Shown: positions 1-12,699, counted from the stretch's first letter. The stretch: DNA of 64,000 nucleotides from Polyodon spathula (GCF_017654505.1 NC_054538.1:20069412-20133411); one strand, 5' to 3'. Program-made: numbers and translations. The notes: generated by a model not told the origin, from the letters alone.

Positions 1-50
1 TGATAGAGCGATTTGTGAGGGATCAAAATGAGGCTGGGTGTCAGTAGCAT

Positions 51-163
51 TTCTCTGTATTTAAAGTATTATGGGTTTTCTTCTTGTTACTGCATCTTCT
101 AAAGCGCTTTATGATGGTGTTACACTATGAAAGGTGTTATGTAAAATAAAGATTGATTGATTT
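51..163 (+). repeat. non-LTR retrotransposon 3'-tail-like repeat
   Basis: Contains AAAGCGCTTTATGATGG..., a TATGAAAGGTG hairpin and ends AAAATAAAGATTGATTGATT. A second copy lies at 18610-18862. Fish LINE/SINE tails of this kind end in a short ATTG-type repeat. The family was not named further. Confidence 0.55.
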
Positions 164-289
164 ATGTCAGTCCTTAGCCAAAGCTAATGCACCCAAATAA
201 TTCCTCCATCTGAGTCTGGTAACCACATGACTAGTCATGGGCAGTTGAGTGCTGCATGACTGCATGTAAGAAGAGAGGTGTATCTGCTT

Positions 290-2530
290 CCTCATGTGTA
301 GAATAAAGTGCTGGAACTTCTGGAACTGTCTCTTAACACAGACTTTGCTACATCTACATCACACCACAGGTCTGATAGAAAAGCTGCAAAGCTCTCCTTG
401 TTGCATGGATTGCTGTAGAATTTGTGTAGGGTCAGAGGTATCTTGCTGCATGGGCTGTGGATTTTTACTAAACTGCTGTATTCTAAACCTTGCCTTTTAT
501 TTTGTTCCCCTGCTTTTATTGAGTCCTCATGATAGTATCGAAAAAAAAAACTACATCCAATCAAACGCAGCTTGGATCTTGCAACTTGACCAGTAGGATG
601 TGTAAAACTCTCTTTGCAAGCTTGCCAAATGCAATCCCAAGATTCCCTGCAACAGTCTCATGCAAGCTACCACCCAGCCTGTAGGTGTGTCAGTTTGAGG
701 AGCTTTCTCAAACCTTCTTTTCTAGTTTCTTCATCAGATTTACTTTATTTCCACATTTGTTTTAAGGTACCATTTAAATGAGCTAGTGATACAGGGACAC
801 TTGTGAGCTCATACTTAAATACCTCCTTCAAGTCAATCACTCTAGACTGTGCTACAATCACAAGTCTGCTAAATAACTCATGGTCTGCATTTAACACTTT
901 TGTTTTCTCTACACCAGAAGGTATTTGAACAGTTTTTGCCATAGATGAAAATGTATTTAGTTTAAGTTTGTGTAGTGTCTCAAATAAACCCACTGTGCAG
1001 CTGTCAGCAGTTCTTTGATAAATGTGTCTTTTTGTGATATTCCTAAATCTTTCGCATTAAGAAGCTCAATGGCAACCTCTTCTGGTGCAACAGCACTTAC
1101 TACAGTATTTAACAAAGCTGCTTCATCCATTTGGAATGGATTAGGAGACAGGTTATACAACACTGTCAGGATTTTCTTAATATCCAGTTCTTCCAGTCTG
1201 GTACCACTGGACCTGCTTCTTTGTGTCTTTGAGTTCATTTAAGTCTCACATTGCTTTCACAGCTGTTTTGATGGCTGAGCATTTATGGGCTGTGAGGATC
1301 CATTGCTTTACAGCTTGTGGCTTCAAGCCGAATCCAATTATTCCACCTCTCTTTTTACTGTCCCTGTTCAGGGTTTGTTCCCGAGCCATGCCAGTCCAAA
1401 TGGATTGAATTTCTGATTAGAATGACAAAAGGTAGTTGCCCAGTAGAAACTGATGATAAACCTCAGGTGCAGTGAGTCTTTGGAAGAACACTCAGTTGCA
1501 GTCTTTAGAAGAACATTCAGATGCATTCTTTGGAAGAACATTTATGTCTGCAACATAAACCATTGCCCAACGTGCATAATGTATGCAATTATAAGTGAAG
1601 AAGTAGGGCAGCATATCTGTAACAGAAGCCAGATGAAGCTTCCATAACCCATCCCTTTCAGCTTGGCTGAATGTTAATAGGATGTTGACCATATCAAGGT
1701 ACCTGTCCCAGAATGGAAATGTCCTGGATATAGACTTCCCAAAGGTTTGCCAATGTAGGTATTGGATTGCTTCAGAAGCAAGCTTATAAGCTTGAACTGC
1801 TCGATTATAAACTTTGCCTCTAAGTCCTCCAATCCAGTTTCTTCAACGTGTCAACCAATACAGGCAAGGAATGTCATGGCAGTGTGCATTCCCACTAATC
1901 GCAAAACTAAATCTGCAAACTCTTCAGGGCAAAGCCATTGAATTTCCTTTGCTTTACAGCAGATTGCCTCATCAAAAGTGACTGCATTCTTTTGGCCCAA
2001 TTGCTTTGTTATCATCTGAACGTTTGTCATAACAGTGTATAACGTCTACTGTATTCAACTGCTGATATCATGGGGCAGTAACCAACCTCAGTTATTGAAG
2101 ACTTGACAGTGGATATTTTGGTATTAAAGTTGTTCCCTCTAGTAATGTTTGGCAACATGTCTATTTCAAATAACTTCAATGAACAAAGACACATAAGCAT
2201 CCAGGTTAAATTTTGCCTTTTAGTGGGAAAAGTGGGCACTTTCCATAAGCAGAGAAATCTGACACTTCATAAACACCTGGGTTTGCATTAAGAGATTTTC
2301 AACGCCTTTGCATAGAACTGAAATTCCCAGGAGCCAGGTGGGCGATTGAACTTACACTGGATGTTTTTTCTTCCTTGTGCTGGTACAGCACTATGCTGGT
2401 GGCGTGAATTGCATGCTTCCCATATAATGTCTTTTCATTTATGTTAACATTGTCAGCTGCAGCTTGTGAAAAAATACCTGGCTTAATGTTGGATGACCAC
2501 TGATTCACAGATGATTCACAGACCACTGGC
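290..2530 (-). pseudogene. decayed copy of a large multi-copy protein gene (PIN/FEN-like family)
   Basis: Read from 2530 down to 290, separate frame pieces line up in order with an uncharacterised protein family remembered from fish and invertebrate genomes. Pieces include PGIFSQAAADNVNINEKTL (near 2450), EVGYCPMISAV (near 2075), SQAERDGLWKLHLASVTDML and YARWAMVYVADINVLP (1530-1670), LLNAKDLGISQKDTF (near 1050), LFETLHKLKLNTF and ADHELFSRLVIVAQSRVIDL (820-980), then RYYHEDSIKAGEQNKR (near 500). Frameshifts and stops separate them and no full frame survives. The family's C-terminal part resembles PIN/FEN1-type nuclease folds, which is inference; copies are probably spread with mobile elements. 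Confidence 0.6.
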
Positions 2531-2762
2531 TAATATTGTCCTCCTCACGCTATTAAATTAGTGGAATTTTGGAAAATGTAGGAAGTACCTGCTTCTATAA
2601 AGAGTCCTAGCCTAGCCCTGCCACTGACACCCTGCCTCATTTTGACCTCCAATAGTCCCTCTATCAGACTGACATATGTAAAATAGTATTCATTTCAGGG
2701 GCAAAAAAAAGTTACAAATCTTGATTTGGGCCCCAGATTATAACCAGCACAAATTAAAGAGT

Positions 2763-2763
2763 A

Positions 2764-2798
<35 letters not shown>

Positions 2799-2822
2799 TA
2801 CATACATACATACATATATATA
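2763..2822. repeat. TA and CATA microsatellite
   Basis: Run of TA dinucleotides followed by CACA and CATA repeats, ending in TATATATA. It borders the repeat-like segment that starts near 2820. Confidence 0.9.
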
Positions 2823-3435
2823 GTGAGGGATTGGTCGGTTTAAAAACGTAAAAGACAGTGTAAACAAACTGGTCTGTAAACAAAATATTTAATGTGAAGT
2901 GTTTGAGATTAAAACTAAAGATGGGATAATTGATTAACTACTAAATGATAATGGTGTGATAAATAAATGAGAGTTAAAATAATTAAATCTGGTTTAAAAT
3001 AAATAGGCCTTATTTAGTAGAGACCATACAGGGGGGGCATTAGGACTCAGCAGAGGTTACTGGAGTCGGAACCAACTACAGGTTACTTCAATTAACTAAT
3101 TATGTTTGAAAGGGCATGGGTGATGGTAGGAGTTTGATTGGGAGAGTTGGAGAGTAAGTTGATTATTGTGGAAACGGGACAATGAACTATTGGAAAGCTA
3201 CTTGGATTATGATTTGGTTTTGGTAACGAGGTAACAGGCTTAGCCTGCCTTGTTATTAGTTAGGGAAACGTTTGTTTAGTTAGGGCCGGATATCAGGTTA
3301 GGTTTTCTTTTGTTTATTTTCTTTTTGTTGTACAGAATAAACACACGCTATGGCGTTTCCTGGCATTTTGTGTCTAAAAATATTTATTTAGAGAAGAAAA
3401 AAGTGTGACCTGAGGGCAATCCGTCACTGTATGTA
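2820..3435. mobile_element. unclassified element with short inverted ends, LTR-like 3' half
   Basis: The left end TAGTGAGGGATTGG and the inverted right end (CAATCCGTCACTGTA on plus) match imperfectly over about 12 bases. The right half contains AATAAA then ACACACGCTATGG, resembling an LTR polyadenylation region. No coding sequence was seen. It could be a solo LTR or a small DNA element. Confidence 0.35.
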
Positions 3436-3458
3436 TGTATGTATGTATGTATGTATGT
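3425..3458. repeat. TATG tetranucleotide microsatellite
   Basis: About eight tandem TATG/GTAT units directly between the preceding element and the Tc1-like relic. Confidence 0.9.
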
Positions 3459-4550
3459 CGGGGCTGTGACTGGGCCACTCAAGGACATTTACCTTTTTGT
3501 TCCTTAGCCACTCTAGTTAGCTTTGACTGTGTGCTTTGGGTCGTTGCTATGCTGAAAGGTGAATTTCCACCCCAGTTTCAACTTTCTTACAGAAGGCAGC
3601 AGGTTTTCCTCAAGGACTTCTCTGTACTTTGCTCCATTCATTTTCCCTTCTATCCTGACAAGTGCCCCAGTCCCTGTCAATGCGAAACATCCCATTAACA
3701 TGATGCTGCCACCACCATGCTTCACAGTAGGGATGGTGTTCTTTGGGTGATGTGCTGTGTTGGGTTTGCACCAAACATAACGCTTTGCATTTAGGCCAAA
3801 AAGTTCCATTTTGGTTTAGTCAGACCACAAAACTTTTTGCCATATGGCTATAGAATCTCCTGAGTGTTTTTTGCATACTTCAAATGGGATTCAAGGTGGG
3901 CTTTCTTGAGTAATGGCTTCCTTCTTGCCACCCTACTATACAGGCCAGATTTGTGGAGTGCTTGGGATATTGTTGTCACATGCACACTTTGACCAGTCTT
4001 GACCATAAAAGCCTGTAGGTCTTTCAAAGTTGCCATTGGCCTCTTGGTAGCCTCTCTGCTCAGTCTCCTTCTTGCTCGGTCATCCAGTTTGGAGGGACGG
4101 CTGATCTAGGCAGGGTTTTGGTGGTGTCACACACCTTCCACTTCTTAATAATCGTCTTGACTGTGTTCCAAGGGATATTCAAGGCCTTTGATATTTTTTT
4201 TTATACCCATCTCCTGATCTGTGCTTTCCAAAAACTTTGTCCCGGAGTTCTTTTGAAAGTGCCTTGGTGCTCATGGTTGAGTCTTGGCTTTGAAATGCAC
4301 TACCCAGCAGAGGGAACCTACAGGAACTTATCTTGAAATCAAGTGAATCACTTCAACTTAATACCGGTGGAGGCCACTTGGTGTGTGATTTTGAAGGAGA
4401 TTGGTTACACCTGAGCTAATTTAGGATTGATATTACAGGGGGGTGGACACTTATCCAACCAAGCTATTTCAATTTTTATTTTTAATTAATTTTCTACAAA
4501 TTTCTAGAATATGTTTTTCACTTGGAAGTTGTGGGGTAGGATGTGTTTTA
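3459..4550 (-). mobile_element. Tc1-like transposon relic, truncated at 3' end
   Basis: Minus-strand transposase pieces: [10 protein letters not shown] start near 4274, then VARRKPLLKKAHLE (near 3915), [32 protein letters not shown] and HSNDPKHTVKAN near 3520. Stops and frameshifts interrupt it, and the third catalytic residue is lost because the element ends at the TATG repeat. The 5' non-coding part (4280-4550) matches the small element at 48917-49640. Confidence 0.85.
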
Positions 4551-5625
4551 TGAACTTAGGTGGAAAATATAATAATGTTCTTGAAAATTTGCAGTAATTT
4601 TTTCCTCCTCCTCATCATCATAGTGAACAGATTTTTCTCTAATGATGCCTTTGTTCAAGCGTTGAAAAGCAATACATTTTATCTTAATGCCTTTGTTTGA
4701 TTTTTGACTAGTTTCTGCAATTTGCTGTGTTGGGTGCCACGGAACACTGGGATAACCACATACCTGTTCCAATGCAGCTTCAGCTGTCTACAAACTAATG
4801 AAGGAATGATTGCTGTGCTTTTAATTCTGACACCAAGAACACCTATAATAAAGCTGTCAGTTATGCTGCTGCCCTCGACTTTACACTGCGATGTCAGACT
4901 GGTTTGGTTGCTATGGAAACTGGATAACATGATGTTGGATGAAATTAGATTAGGCTTTCTTCAAATATGCAAGCAAGCCCTTATAGTAATTATTCAGTTT
5001 TGAGGTGGATCCAGGATAACGTAACTGGGGAAAGAGGATTGAATTGGGAATATAGTCTAGATATAAATTCCAGCTCTGTCAGGGTCTGACATTTTTTGGG
5101 ATTGGTGGACAGAAGAAAATGGACCAGATTAGGTGAAAAAACCCTGTCAAAAAGATAAGAGATCTAGCCTGCTTGACCCCAGTCTTCCATTACTATCACC
5201 AAACACTCTCAGGGAGAAACTGTTAAAATAAAGATAAGAAGACAAAGATCACAAGTAATTACCCAGCTGTTTAAAATCAGTTTAGCACACATGAATTCAG
5301 CATGGTGAACAGATATGTCAAGGAGCATGAAAATGGCTTTGGTATAAAAAATAAAAACAAAAACCTGAGGAATTAGTATTGGTTTCCAACAGTTAATATA
5401 TTGTACTGAAATACTTAATTTGTATATCAAATAAGAGTTTATTTATATAGCACCCTTCATACAGGTGTATCTCAAAGCACTATATAGGCCAAAAATATTG
5501 TCCGATTTTTAAAAACAAAACAAACAAACAAGCAAGCAAACATATCAGATGAAACAAGTTTAAGAAATATATCATGTAAACACCAGTAACTAAATACGCT
5601 ATATATCATGGTATACATAGTAAAT

Positions 5626-5633
5626 ATAGTATA

Positions 5634-5702
<69 letters not shown>
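5626..5702. repeat. TA dinucleotide microsatellite
   Basis: Long uninterrupted TA run inside the LINE 3' region. Confidence 0.95.
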
Positions 5703-5704
<2 letters not shown>

Positions 5705-5874
5705 GCAGATAAAATACAAACAGATACAACAATAAAAACTAAAACAGATTAATACATACATACATATATTTTATAAAAATGCCAGCTCAAACAAACATGT
5801 TTAGTCTAGTTTTAAAAACCTACAGCATCTCAGCTTCTCTCACATGAGTTGGTAGCTCTTTCCAAAGTTTAGGG

Positions 5875-6184
5875 CAGGGCTTCTCAAACTCAGACCTGGG
5901 GACCCCCTGTGGCTGCTGGTTTTCATTCCAAACGAGCTCTCAATTACTTAACTATACCCTTAATTGAACAGATAAGACCTTTTTACTTGTTTTCAGCTGT
6001 TGAACAATTGCATATTTCAAGTCAGCTATAACATTTGATAAGTGACTTGAACGCTGCAACTGTTTAAGAGCTGAAAACAAGTAAAAGTGGTCTAATTAAG
6101 CAAATAGTTAAGTAATTGAGAGCTCAGTTGGAATGAAAACCAACAGACACGGAGGGACACCAGGACCGAGTTTGAGAAGCCCTG
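5875..6184. mobile_element. hAT-type MITE inserted in the LINE
   Basis: 310-bp palindromic element. The ends CAGGGCTTCTCAAACTC and its inverse are perfect, and long inner arms pair (CATTCCAA...GAGCTCTCAATTA with its complement). It is flanked by a perfect 8-bp duplication GTTTAGGG at 5867-5874 and 6185-6192. The CAGGG ends and 8-bp duplication fit the hAT superfamily. No coding capacity. Confidence 0.85.
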
Positions 6185-6470
6185 GTTTAGGGGCTCTATA
6201 ACAAAAAGCCCTTCCTCCCCATTTAACATACTTTATTTTAGGGATTACCAGCAATCCCATAATCAGGGATCTAAGGTTGCGATTGGGGGTGTATGGGGTA
6301 AGCAGTTCTAAATAGGTTGGTGCCAAGTTATTTAGGGCCTTATAAATTAATAACAGTATTTTAAAATCAACTCTAAAATTTACAGGAAGCCAATGCAAAG
6401 AAGCCAGTACTGGGGTGATATGTTCCCTTTTTCTGGTTTTAGTCAAGATTCTAGCAGCAGCATTCTGAAC

Positions 6471-8047
6471 CAGTTACAAATGAAACAATAAACATTTTGG
6501 GATGCCAGAAAATAACGCATTGCAAATCAATTCTGGAGGATACAAAGGCATGTACTAGTCTTTCAGTGTCCGATGTAGAGATTATACTTCAGGAATTTAG
6601 ATGAATAAACTAGTGGTATGGGGTGTTTGTGTTATATTGATTGAAATATTGCCCCTGAATTAGTTCAATATACAGCATAACCTAGCTGCTGCAGTATATC
6701 CTCTCAGCCACTGTGTGTATAACTGTACCATGTTAAGTCTCCTATCTATGCAACATTATCTATTTTATAATGCATAATGTTTTTTTTTTTCCCAAAGTTT
6801 TGGCAGGGCAACTTCTCGAACTCCATAGAATACACAATGTTTTAAAATTGCCTGAAAACAAATTACAGCAGTTTTCCATAAACATCAAAACTGTCCACGT
6901 CTCTTGAATTACCCACTATAACCCAATGAATGCACAGTCCATATGTGTTTTATTACAGTAAGAAGGACTGTATTTTATAGCCTGCCTAGGCTCCAATGTC
7001 AGCTTTTATCTAAATGGACCAGACTGTTGCTTCTCTAGAGTTGCAAAAGGGCCTTCACTTCACAAACAGTAAAACCCTGCCTTGTGGCTACATCGCTAAA
7101 AAGGTCACATTGTATTGTTCCTATTGAAGCCAATTATTTAGATCACCATCTAGAGTTCCAGAAATATCAGCCCTTTAAAAGCACCACATTATAAGCTATA
7201 GGACTAGCTTTACCGTGCTTTTACCACCATTTTCCACACTAAACATTTTTAAAGGCTAGTGGAAGGTGCATTGTATGTTTGTACTTAATTGAAATGCAGG
7301 AACATTCACCTCAAAATATACAGCAGTGCAGCACTTAATAACAAAGTGCTTTGGGGCAGTAAATTAGAACAGTTCACATGCAGCATAATGACAAAAAAAG
7401 TAAAACATTACTGTCAAGGGAAAATATTACACTGTTCAAGGAAGTGTTACCAGCAGAGTTAAATAAACTAGGGAACCTAGCTCAAATACCTTTGTGGTTT
7501 ACATTTGTAATATATTTTTTACATAACCCTGTTGTGCAGTGTATTATATAATACGCTCTGTGTTGCAACAGAATGAAGGACATGCCCCTATGAAGGCCAC
7601 ATTGTGCTTGGTAACTTGGTAAATTGCTCAGTAACTATGTCAACACCTGAAGAAGTGACAGGATCTTATGCTTTACTGCTGACGGCCTAATCTTTGGTGC
7701 AGCTATGCTCTAAGGTCAGTCCACTATCAAAACATGATCCAAGACATTGGAATTCAGTTTGGTCAAGGGTTTTACCTAACTTCAGGGACACAGCTTAAAA
7801 TTACATGACTGAGGACTGACTCGGCCAACACATTATGATCTTCAAATAGACCTACTGTAACACCAAGATAGTTGTAATGTTCTGTAGTTTTTTGTTCATT
7901 CATTGATTAATTGTACACAATGAAGTAAACTACTTGAATTAAATTAATGATTTTAATGTGAAAGTTTATGTTAAACAGTTGTAGCAACAAGTGAGGACAT
8001 GCAAGTGCTTGTGTGTGTGTATATATATATATAATTACATCATTATA
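6471..8047. other. no gene seen
   Basis: AT-rich sequence downstream of ptk7 without a convincing reading frame. Short T runs (6780-6791) and a TG/TA microsatellite at 8011-8033 are the only structures noted. Confidence 0.6.
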
Positions 8048-8055
8048 GAGTAGCC

Positions 8056-8250
8056 CAGTGTTTTGCTCCAGTGCAGCGCTCAATTGCTTAATTGAACTGT
8101 AGCAACAAACAAAGAACTTGAAAATAACAGGAAAATGCCCAGTTAATCACTTTGTTAGTTCAACTAGGGTTCAATTAAACAACTGAGCGCTGCGTTGGAG
8201 CAAAACCAGCAGACACAGTGTGCTGCCAGGAACAGGGTTGGGAAACACTG
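8056..8250. mobile_element. hAT-type MITE, second copy type
   Basis: 195-bp palindromic element starting CAGTGTTTTGCTCC and ending GGGAAACACTG, flanked by a perfect 8-bp duplication GAGTAGCC (8048-8055, 8251-8258). Internal arms (CAGCGCTCAATTG... and its inverse) resemble those of the element at 5875-6184. Confidence 0.85.
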
Positions 8251-10689
8251 GAGTAGCCATCTACTCAACGTTGGTTAACTTCTACGAAGCAAAACTTTAT
8301 ACAGCAATTGGACAACTGGAAATAAAGAGTACAGCAGGGTCCTGCTGTTGAATGTTCAGCTCAAGCATGTATCAGAACGTGCCCTGTTCCTGTTTCAGTT
8401 GTAGTTGCACACTGCGTCTTTTGTAGTTTGTAGCTCTAGGAACAAGATACCTAGTTTGTACACAGTGAAACCTGGGAAACATGTGAGCTGCTTTAGAAAG
8501 GACTGTAAATACTCACTAAGGGACTGTCTGTTTGCATTTCAATGGGAGGGGGAGTAAAAGACCCTGCATGGGAGTAACTAATTAGGATGAAATTGACAAC
8601 GTCAGTCTTGAGCAGTGAAGGGGAGACCATGTGAACACCTGAGGTCTTCATATTGTCGCGCAAAGTAGCATAAAAAATAATTACATTTGCAATTTACAAA
8701 AGCTCACAGTTAGAGAAGGGATGGGTCATTATTAATTGTATCAAACACTGCATTACAAGACCGGAAATAGGGCTAATTAACAAAACCAGTAAAAAAAAAC
8801 AAACATTGGTTATAAAACAATTAAGCCCACTATGATAAATTTGCTTGGCCTTTTTTCAGTTACTACTGCTTTACTACTCTGTTGTTTTTTCAACAATGTT
8901 GTGTAGCAGTAAACATCTGAGATATGAGATCAGGCATAGACTATATGAATAGTCTAAAGACTATAGAGGTTATTTGTGACAGCTGGTTAAATATAACTTG
9001 TGTATCTTCCACTGTTGAGAGGGAGTATCCCCCGGCTGTTTTATACATTCCTTTATTGTGAAATGAAACTGAAAATGCTGTAATATATTTGCTGACAATA
9101 GTAGTTTATTTAAATGTAAAGGCACATTTACTTTGACACAAACGGCACAGGATACATATTAGTGGTCAAATGTTTTTTGCTTTTTTTTAATACAATAGCA
9201 GAAGGCAATACAGCTGAGAGACACTGGATTAAAACCATAGCTCTGTAACTGGGATTTGGGCCAGGCTGTATGCCTCCTCAGTACCATTCAGTTTTTAAAC
9301 TGGGTAGATGGAGCAGGACCTACTAGGCCTGAAATGCCCACTGGCCTGAATATAAGCATGATAACACTCACTGAGTAAATAAGTGTATGGTGTATGGTGT
9401 TGCTGTAAGTATGTGTTATAAATAATTTAAGGACTAGTATCTGAGATTTATCAGAAGACAAAGGCAGGAGACAAGATCTTTTTCCCAACTTTGTCACGGT
9501 TTCACTTTCCAGATACCAGTAACAGCTGAGCGGTATCTAAGTTCTGGGGTTCTTTCCCAGCAACACAGTGGTAGTCCCTCCCTGTACAGGGCTAAGCTGT
9601 ACTGGAAGAGGGACAGAGCGCATGTGGCGAGACTTGTCTCACTGACAGGGGGCCTGGCCTCCTCCCCCCACCCTCCACAACCAGCAGACTTTTCACACTC
9701 TCAACGCAGCTGCTTCACGTCACTCCCACATCAACAACACAGCTTTCTTGAAAATGACAGACATCCTTTGTTAAAAAGGACCACGTCAGCAACGGCAGGG
9801 AAACCAACACTGGAGGTTGCAGTTCACGTCTATCTAGGAAAAGGCTGGTTGTCTGACTGGAGAAAATGATTACTGCCAGGGCAAGACTGAGGTACCTTGG
9901 CCAGACAGTTAAGTGTGGTCTGTGGATTAACCCTTTAACCTCCAAGCATGTTTAACATTGTTGTTTGCCCAGAAGCAAGCTACAATAATAAAATAATATC
10001 AATCTGAAAATCTTCCACTTACAGTTCCAGAGGTATACAGGGTTAAAAGATCTCTGGGTGACTGTTGTCAATATAAAACTTTTCAAGACCCCCAATAAAC
10101 AAAATAAACAGGCACTGCAATTAGTCTCGGTACTCTACAAACATTTTGCAGTTGAACATTTCTGATGTGCAGGTTTGTCAAAGAGTTTGATTTTGTACCC
10201 CACTTCTCCTGGCTCAAGGATGTGCACTGCTGCAGCTGCACAGCTCAACAACTCTGGGCTGGTGGAGTAGAGGAAGATTGTTCAGTTCTATGAAGAGTTT
10301 CACTCCAGCAACAACATGCACAATCGTTGACAAGCTTTAAATGCGCATCAGGAATGAAATCTTCTCCTACACAGTGATTGGGAGGCATGTGCAACTGTCA
10401 CTAGACCTAAACGTCAAGCATGGACAACTTTAAGGGCTGGATTCTTTATTGGATTTTGATTATTTTCTTTGAAAATAAACATTAAAACAAAGTGTGTTCA
10501 TATCCTGTAAAAGCTGACATTCATTGTTACTGAACTGAACTACAATCAGCATTCTCAGATTTCTAGACCATTCCCCCCCAGCTTTTCTAAACCATCTGTG
10601 AGCAGCTGTACAGCTGTCACTGAACCTGCTCACCTAATTAACTTAGGACACATGAAACAAAATCATAAAATGCAGTATCCAAGAAGATA
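8251..10689. other. no gene seen
   Basis: No recognised coding exon or repeat. Around 9600-9900 the base composition is more GC-rich, but the frames there look like chance. No promoter-like CpG cluster was seen. Confidence 0.55.
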
Positions 10690-11826
10690 GTACTCCACAG
10701 TCAGAACCATATTGTCCAAATGGAGAAAGTTTGGGACAGTAGTGCATCTTCCCAGGAGTGGCTGTCCTGCCAAAATCTCTCCAACGACAAGGTGTGAAAT
10801 CGTCCAGGAAGTCACAAAGAACACTAGAACAACATCCAGGGATCTGCAGGCCTCTCTGACCTTGGCTAAGATCAGTGTTCTTGACTCTACCATCAGAAAG
10901 ACACTGGGCAAAAATGAGATTCATGGCAAGGTAGCAAGGCGGAAACCACTGCTCACTAAGAAGAACATGAATGCTCGTCTCAAGTTTGCTAAAAAGCACC
11001 TGGATAATCCTCAAGAGTTCTGGAACAATGTTCTATGGACAGATGAGTCAAAAGTGGAAGTTTTTTTTGGCCAACATGGGCCCCGTTATGTCTGGCAAAA
11101 ACCAAACGCTGCATTCCACAGTAAGAAACTCATACCAACAGTCAAACGTGGTGGTGGTAGTGTCATGATTTGGGGATGCTTTGCTGCATCAGAACCTGAA
11201 CGCCTTGCCACCGTTGAATGAACCACAAATTTTGCTCTGTATCAGAGAATTCTACAGGAGAATGTCAGGCCACCTGTCTGTGAGCTGAAGCTGAAGCGCA
11301 GCTGGGTCATGCAGCAAGACAATGATCCGAAACACACAAGCAAGTCTACATCAGAATGGTTGAAGAACAATAAATTTAAAGTGTTGGAATGGCCTACTCA
11401 AAATCCAGACCTAAACCCCATTGAGATGTGACCGGACCTGAAATGAGCAGTTTATGCTCGAAAACCCACAAATGTCACTGAGTTGAAGCAGTTCTGCATG
11501 GAGAAGTGGGCCAAAATTCCTCCATGGCGCTGTACGAGGCTGATCAATAATTACAGGAAGTGTTTGGTTGCAGTTATTGCTGCTAAAGATGGTGTAACTA
11601 TTTCTTGAGTCTAAGGAGGCAATTACTTTTTCACACGGGGGCATTGGGTGTTGCATAACTTTCTTTAATAAATAAATGAAGTATCAAAATTTTGTGCTAT
11701 TTATTCATTCAGGGTCCCTTTTAACATATATTAGATTTTGGTTGAAGATCTGATAACATTCAGTGTCAGAAATAAGCAAAAATGCAGAAAATCATGCAGG
11801 GGTAAACACTTTCACTGCACTGTATG
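10690..11826 (+). mobile_element. Tc1-like transposon relic, truncated at 5' end
   Basis: The plus-strand transposase lacks its N-terminus: KWRKFGTVVHLPRSGCPAK (10715), [37 protein letters not shown] (first Asp), VKRGGGSVMIWGCFAAS, a TGA near 11219, [12 protein letters not shown] (second Asp), then NPIEM followed by a TGA near 11430. A 3' inverted end (ACACTTTCACTGCACTGTA) is present near 11805-11824; no matching 5' end was found. Inactive. Confidence 0.88.
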
Positions 11827-12699
11827 TGTAAAAAACCTTCCATGACGTTTATGAGAAACTAACTAATTACTACAACCCGGATCAACGCAAAAAGAAACCA
11901 CGTTTTTTTTTCAACCAGCTCATATCTTTCTGATGGCAGTGAGGATATTCAACCCACAACAAGTGTGTAGTTTGGATCTGGAAGCCCTCCCATTATATTC
12001 TATTCCAGGATTTTTTGCTGACTGTAAATCAGAAATGGACAAATACCTACCATATGCAAAGTAAACGGCAGAATGACTATGAATGAATTTTGGATTAAAG
12101 CTGGATAATTATTTTCCAATTTCACATGAAACACTAGAACATATTTATCAGGTTTTATCAATTCTGTAGATGCTGAAAAGTGTTTCGTCTTATGGCCAAG
12201 GTTTTACAGAACAACGTCAATCTATGAAAGAAGGCAGGTTTAACCAACTGACGATGCTTAAGTTTAACAGCAACATTTAATGCATGGGACATTTTCTTTC
12301 ATGAAACTAAGTGACACAATGTGCTTCTGACGAACAACCTTGCATTAATATATGTTACAGCACTGATGTTATGATTTCAGTATTTTATATAAATTGTTCA
12401 TACTAATCAACTAAAACATTTAAATTATTTATTTACACATTCTAAGAAATAATACTCAATAAGACACATTGGTAATAAAGGGATGCATGACTAAATAAAT
12501 GTCCGTGGCTGCTGCTGCCGCCTAATCAACGTGCCAATGCACGTTAATAGAATGACTAGCTGAGGTGATTAAAGGAATCAGGCGATCAATTTGTGGTTTA
12601 ATTAAGCAGACTACACGACCACCTTGTGGTGGGAGGAATGAAGTGCAGCCTAAGAAAGTAGGTCGCATAAAATACAGGGCCCTAGCTATAAGCCCCATG
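11827..12699. other. no gene seen
   Basis: AT-rich sequence with no recognised frame. Its right end (12490 onward) may already be part of the DIRS-like copy that follows. Confidence 0.5.

Larger units (their letters stand above)
5430..6470 (-). mobile_element. L2/Rex-like LINE 3' end (ORF2 C-terminus and tail), interrupted
   Basis: Minus-strand ORF2 end: QNAAARILTKTRKREHITP, VLASLHWLPVNFRVDFKIL and YKALNNLAPTYLELL (6260-6470), then GGRAFCYRAPK. After the MITE at 5875-6184 the frame resumes with LWKELPTHVREAEML (5823-5870). The tail ends near 5430 with TATATAAATAAA. A TA microsatellite (5626-5702) lies in the 3' UTR part. These motifs are typical of CR1/L2/Rex-group LINEs. Confidence 0.85.

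Noticed and set aside
3425..3458. Short regularly spaced repeats as a CRISPR-like array
   Set aside because: It is a plain tetranucleotide microsatellite without spacers, in eukaryotic DNA.
9624..9945. Overlapping frames in a GC-richer patch as an exon of a neighbouring gene
   Set aside because: Both strands are open over similar lengths, no motif is recognisable, and no consistent splice sites were found.
10643..11014. 123-codon frame on minus
   Set aside because: It is the antisense of a Tc1-like transposase that is clearly readable on plus.
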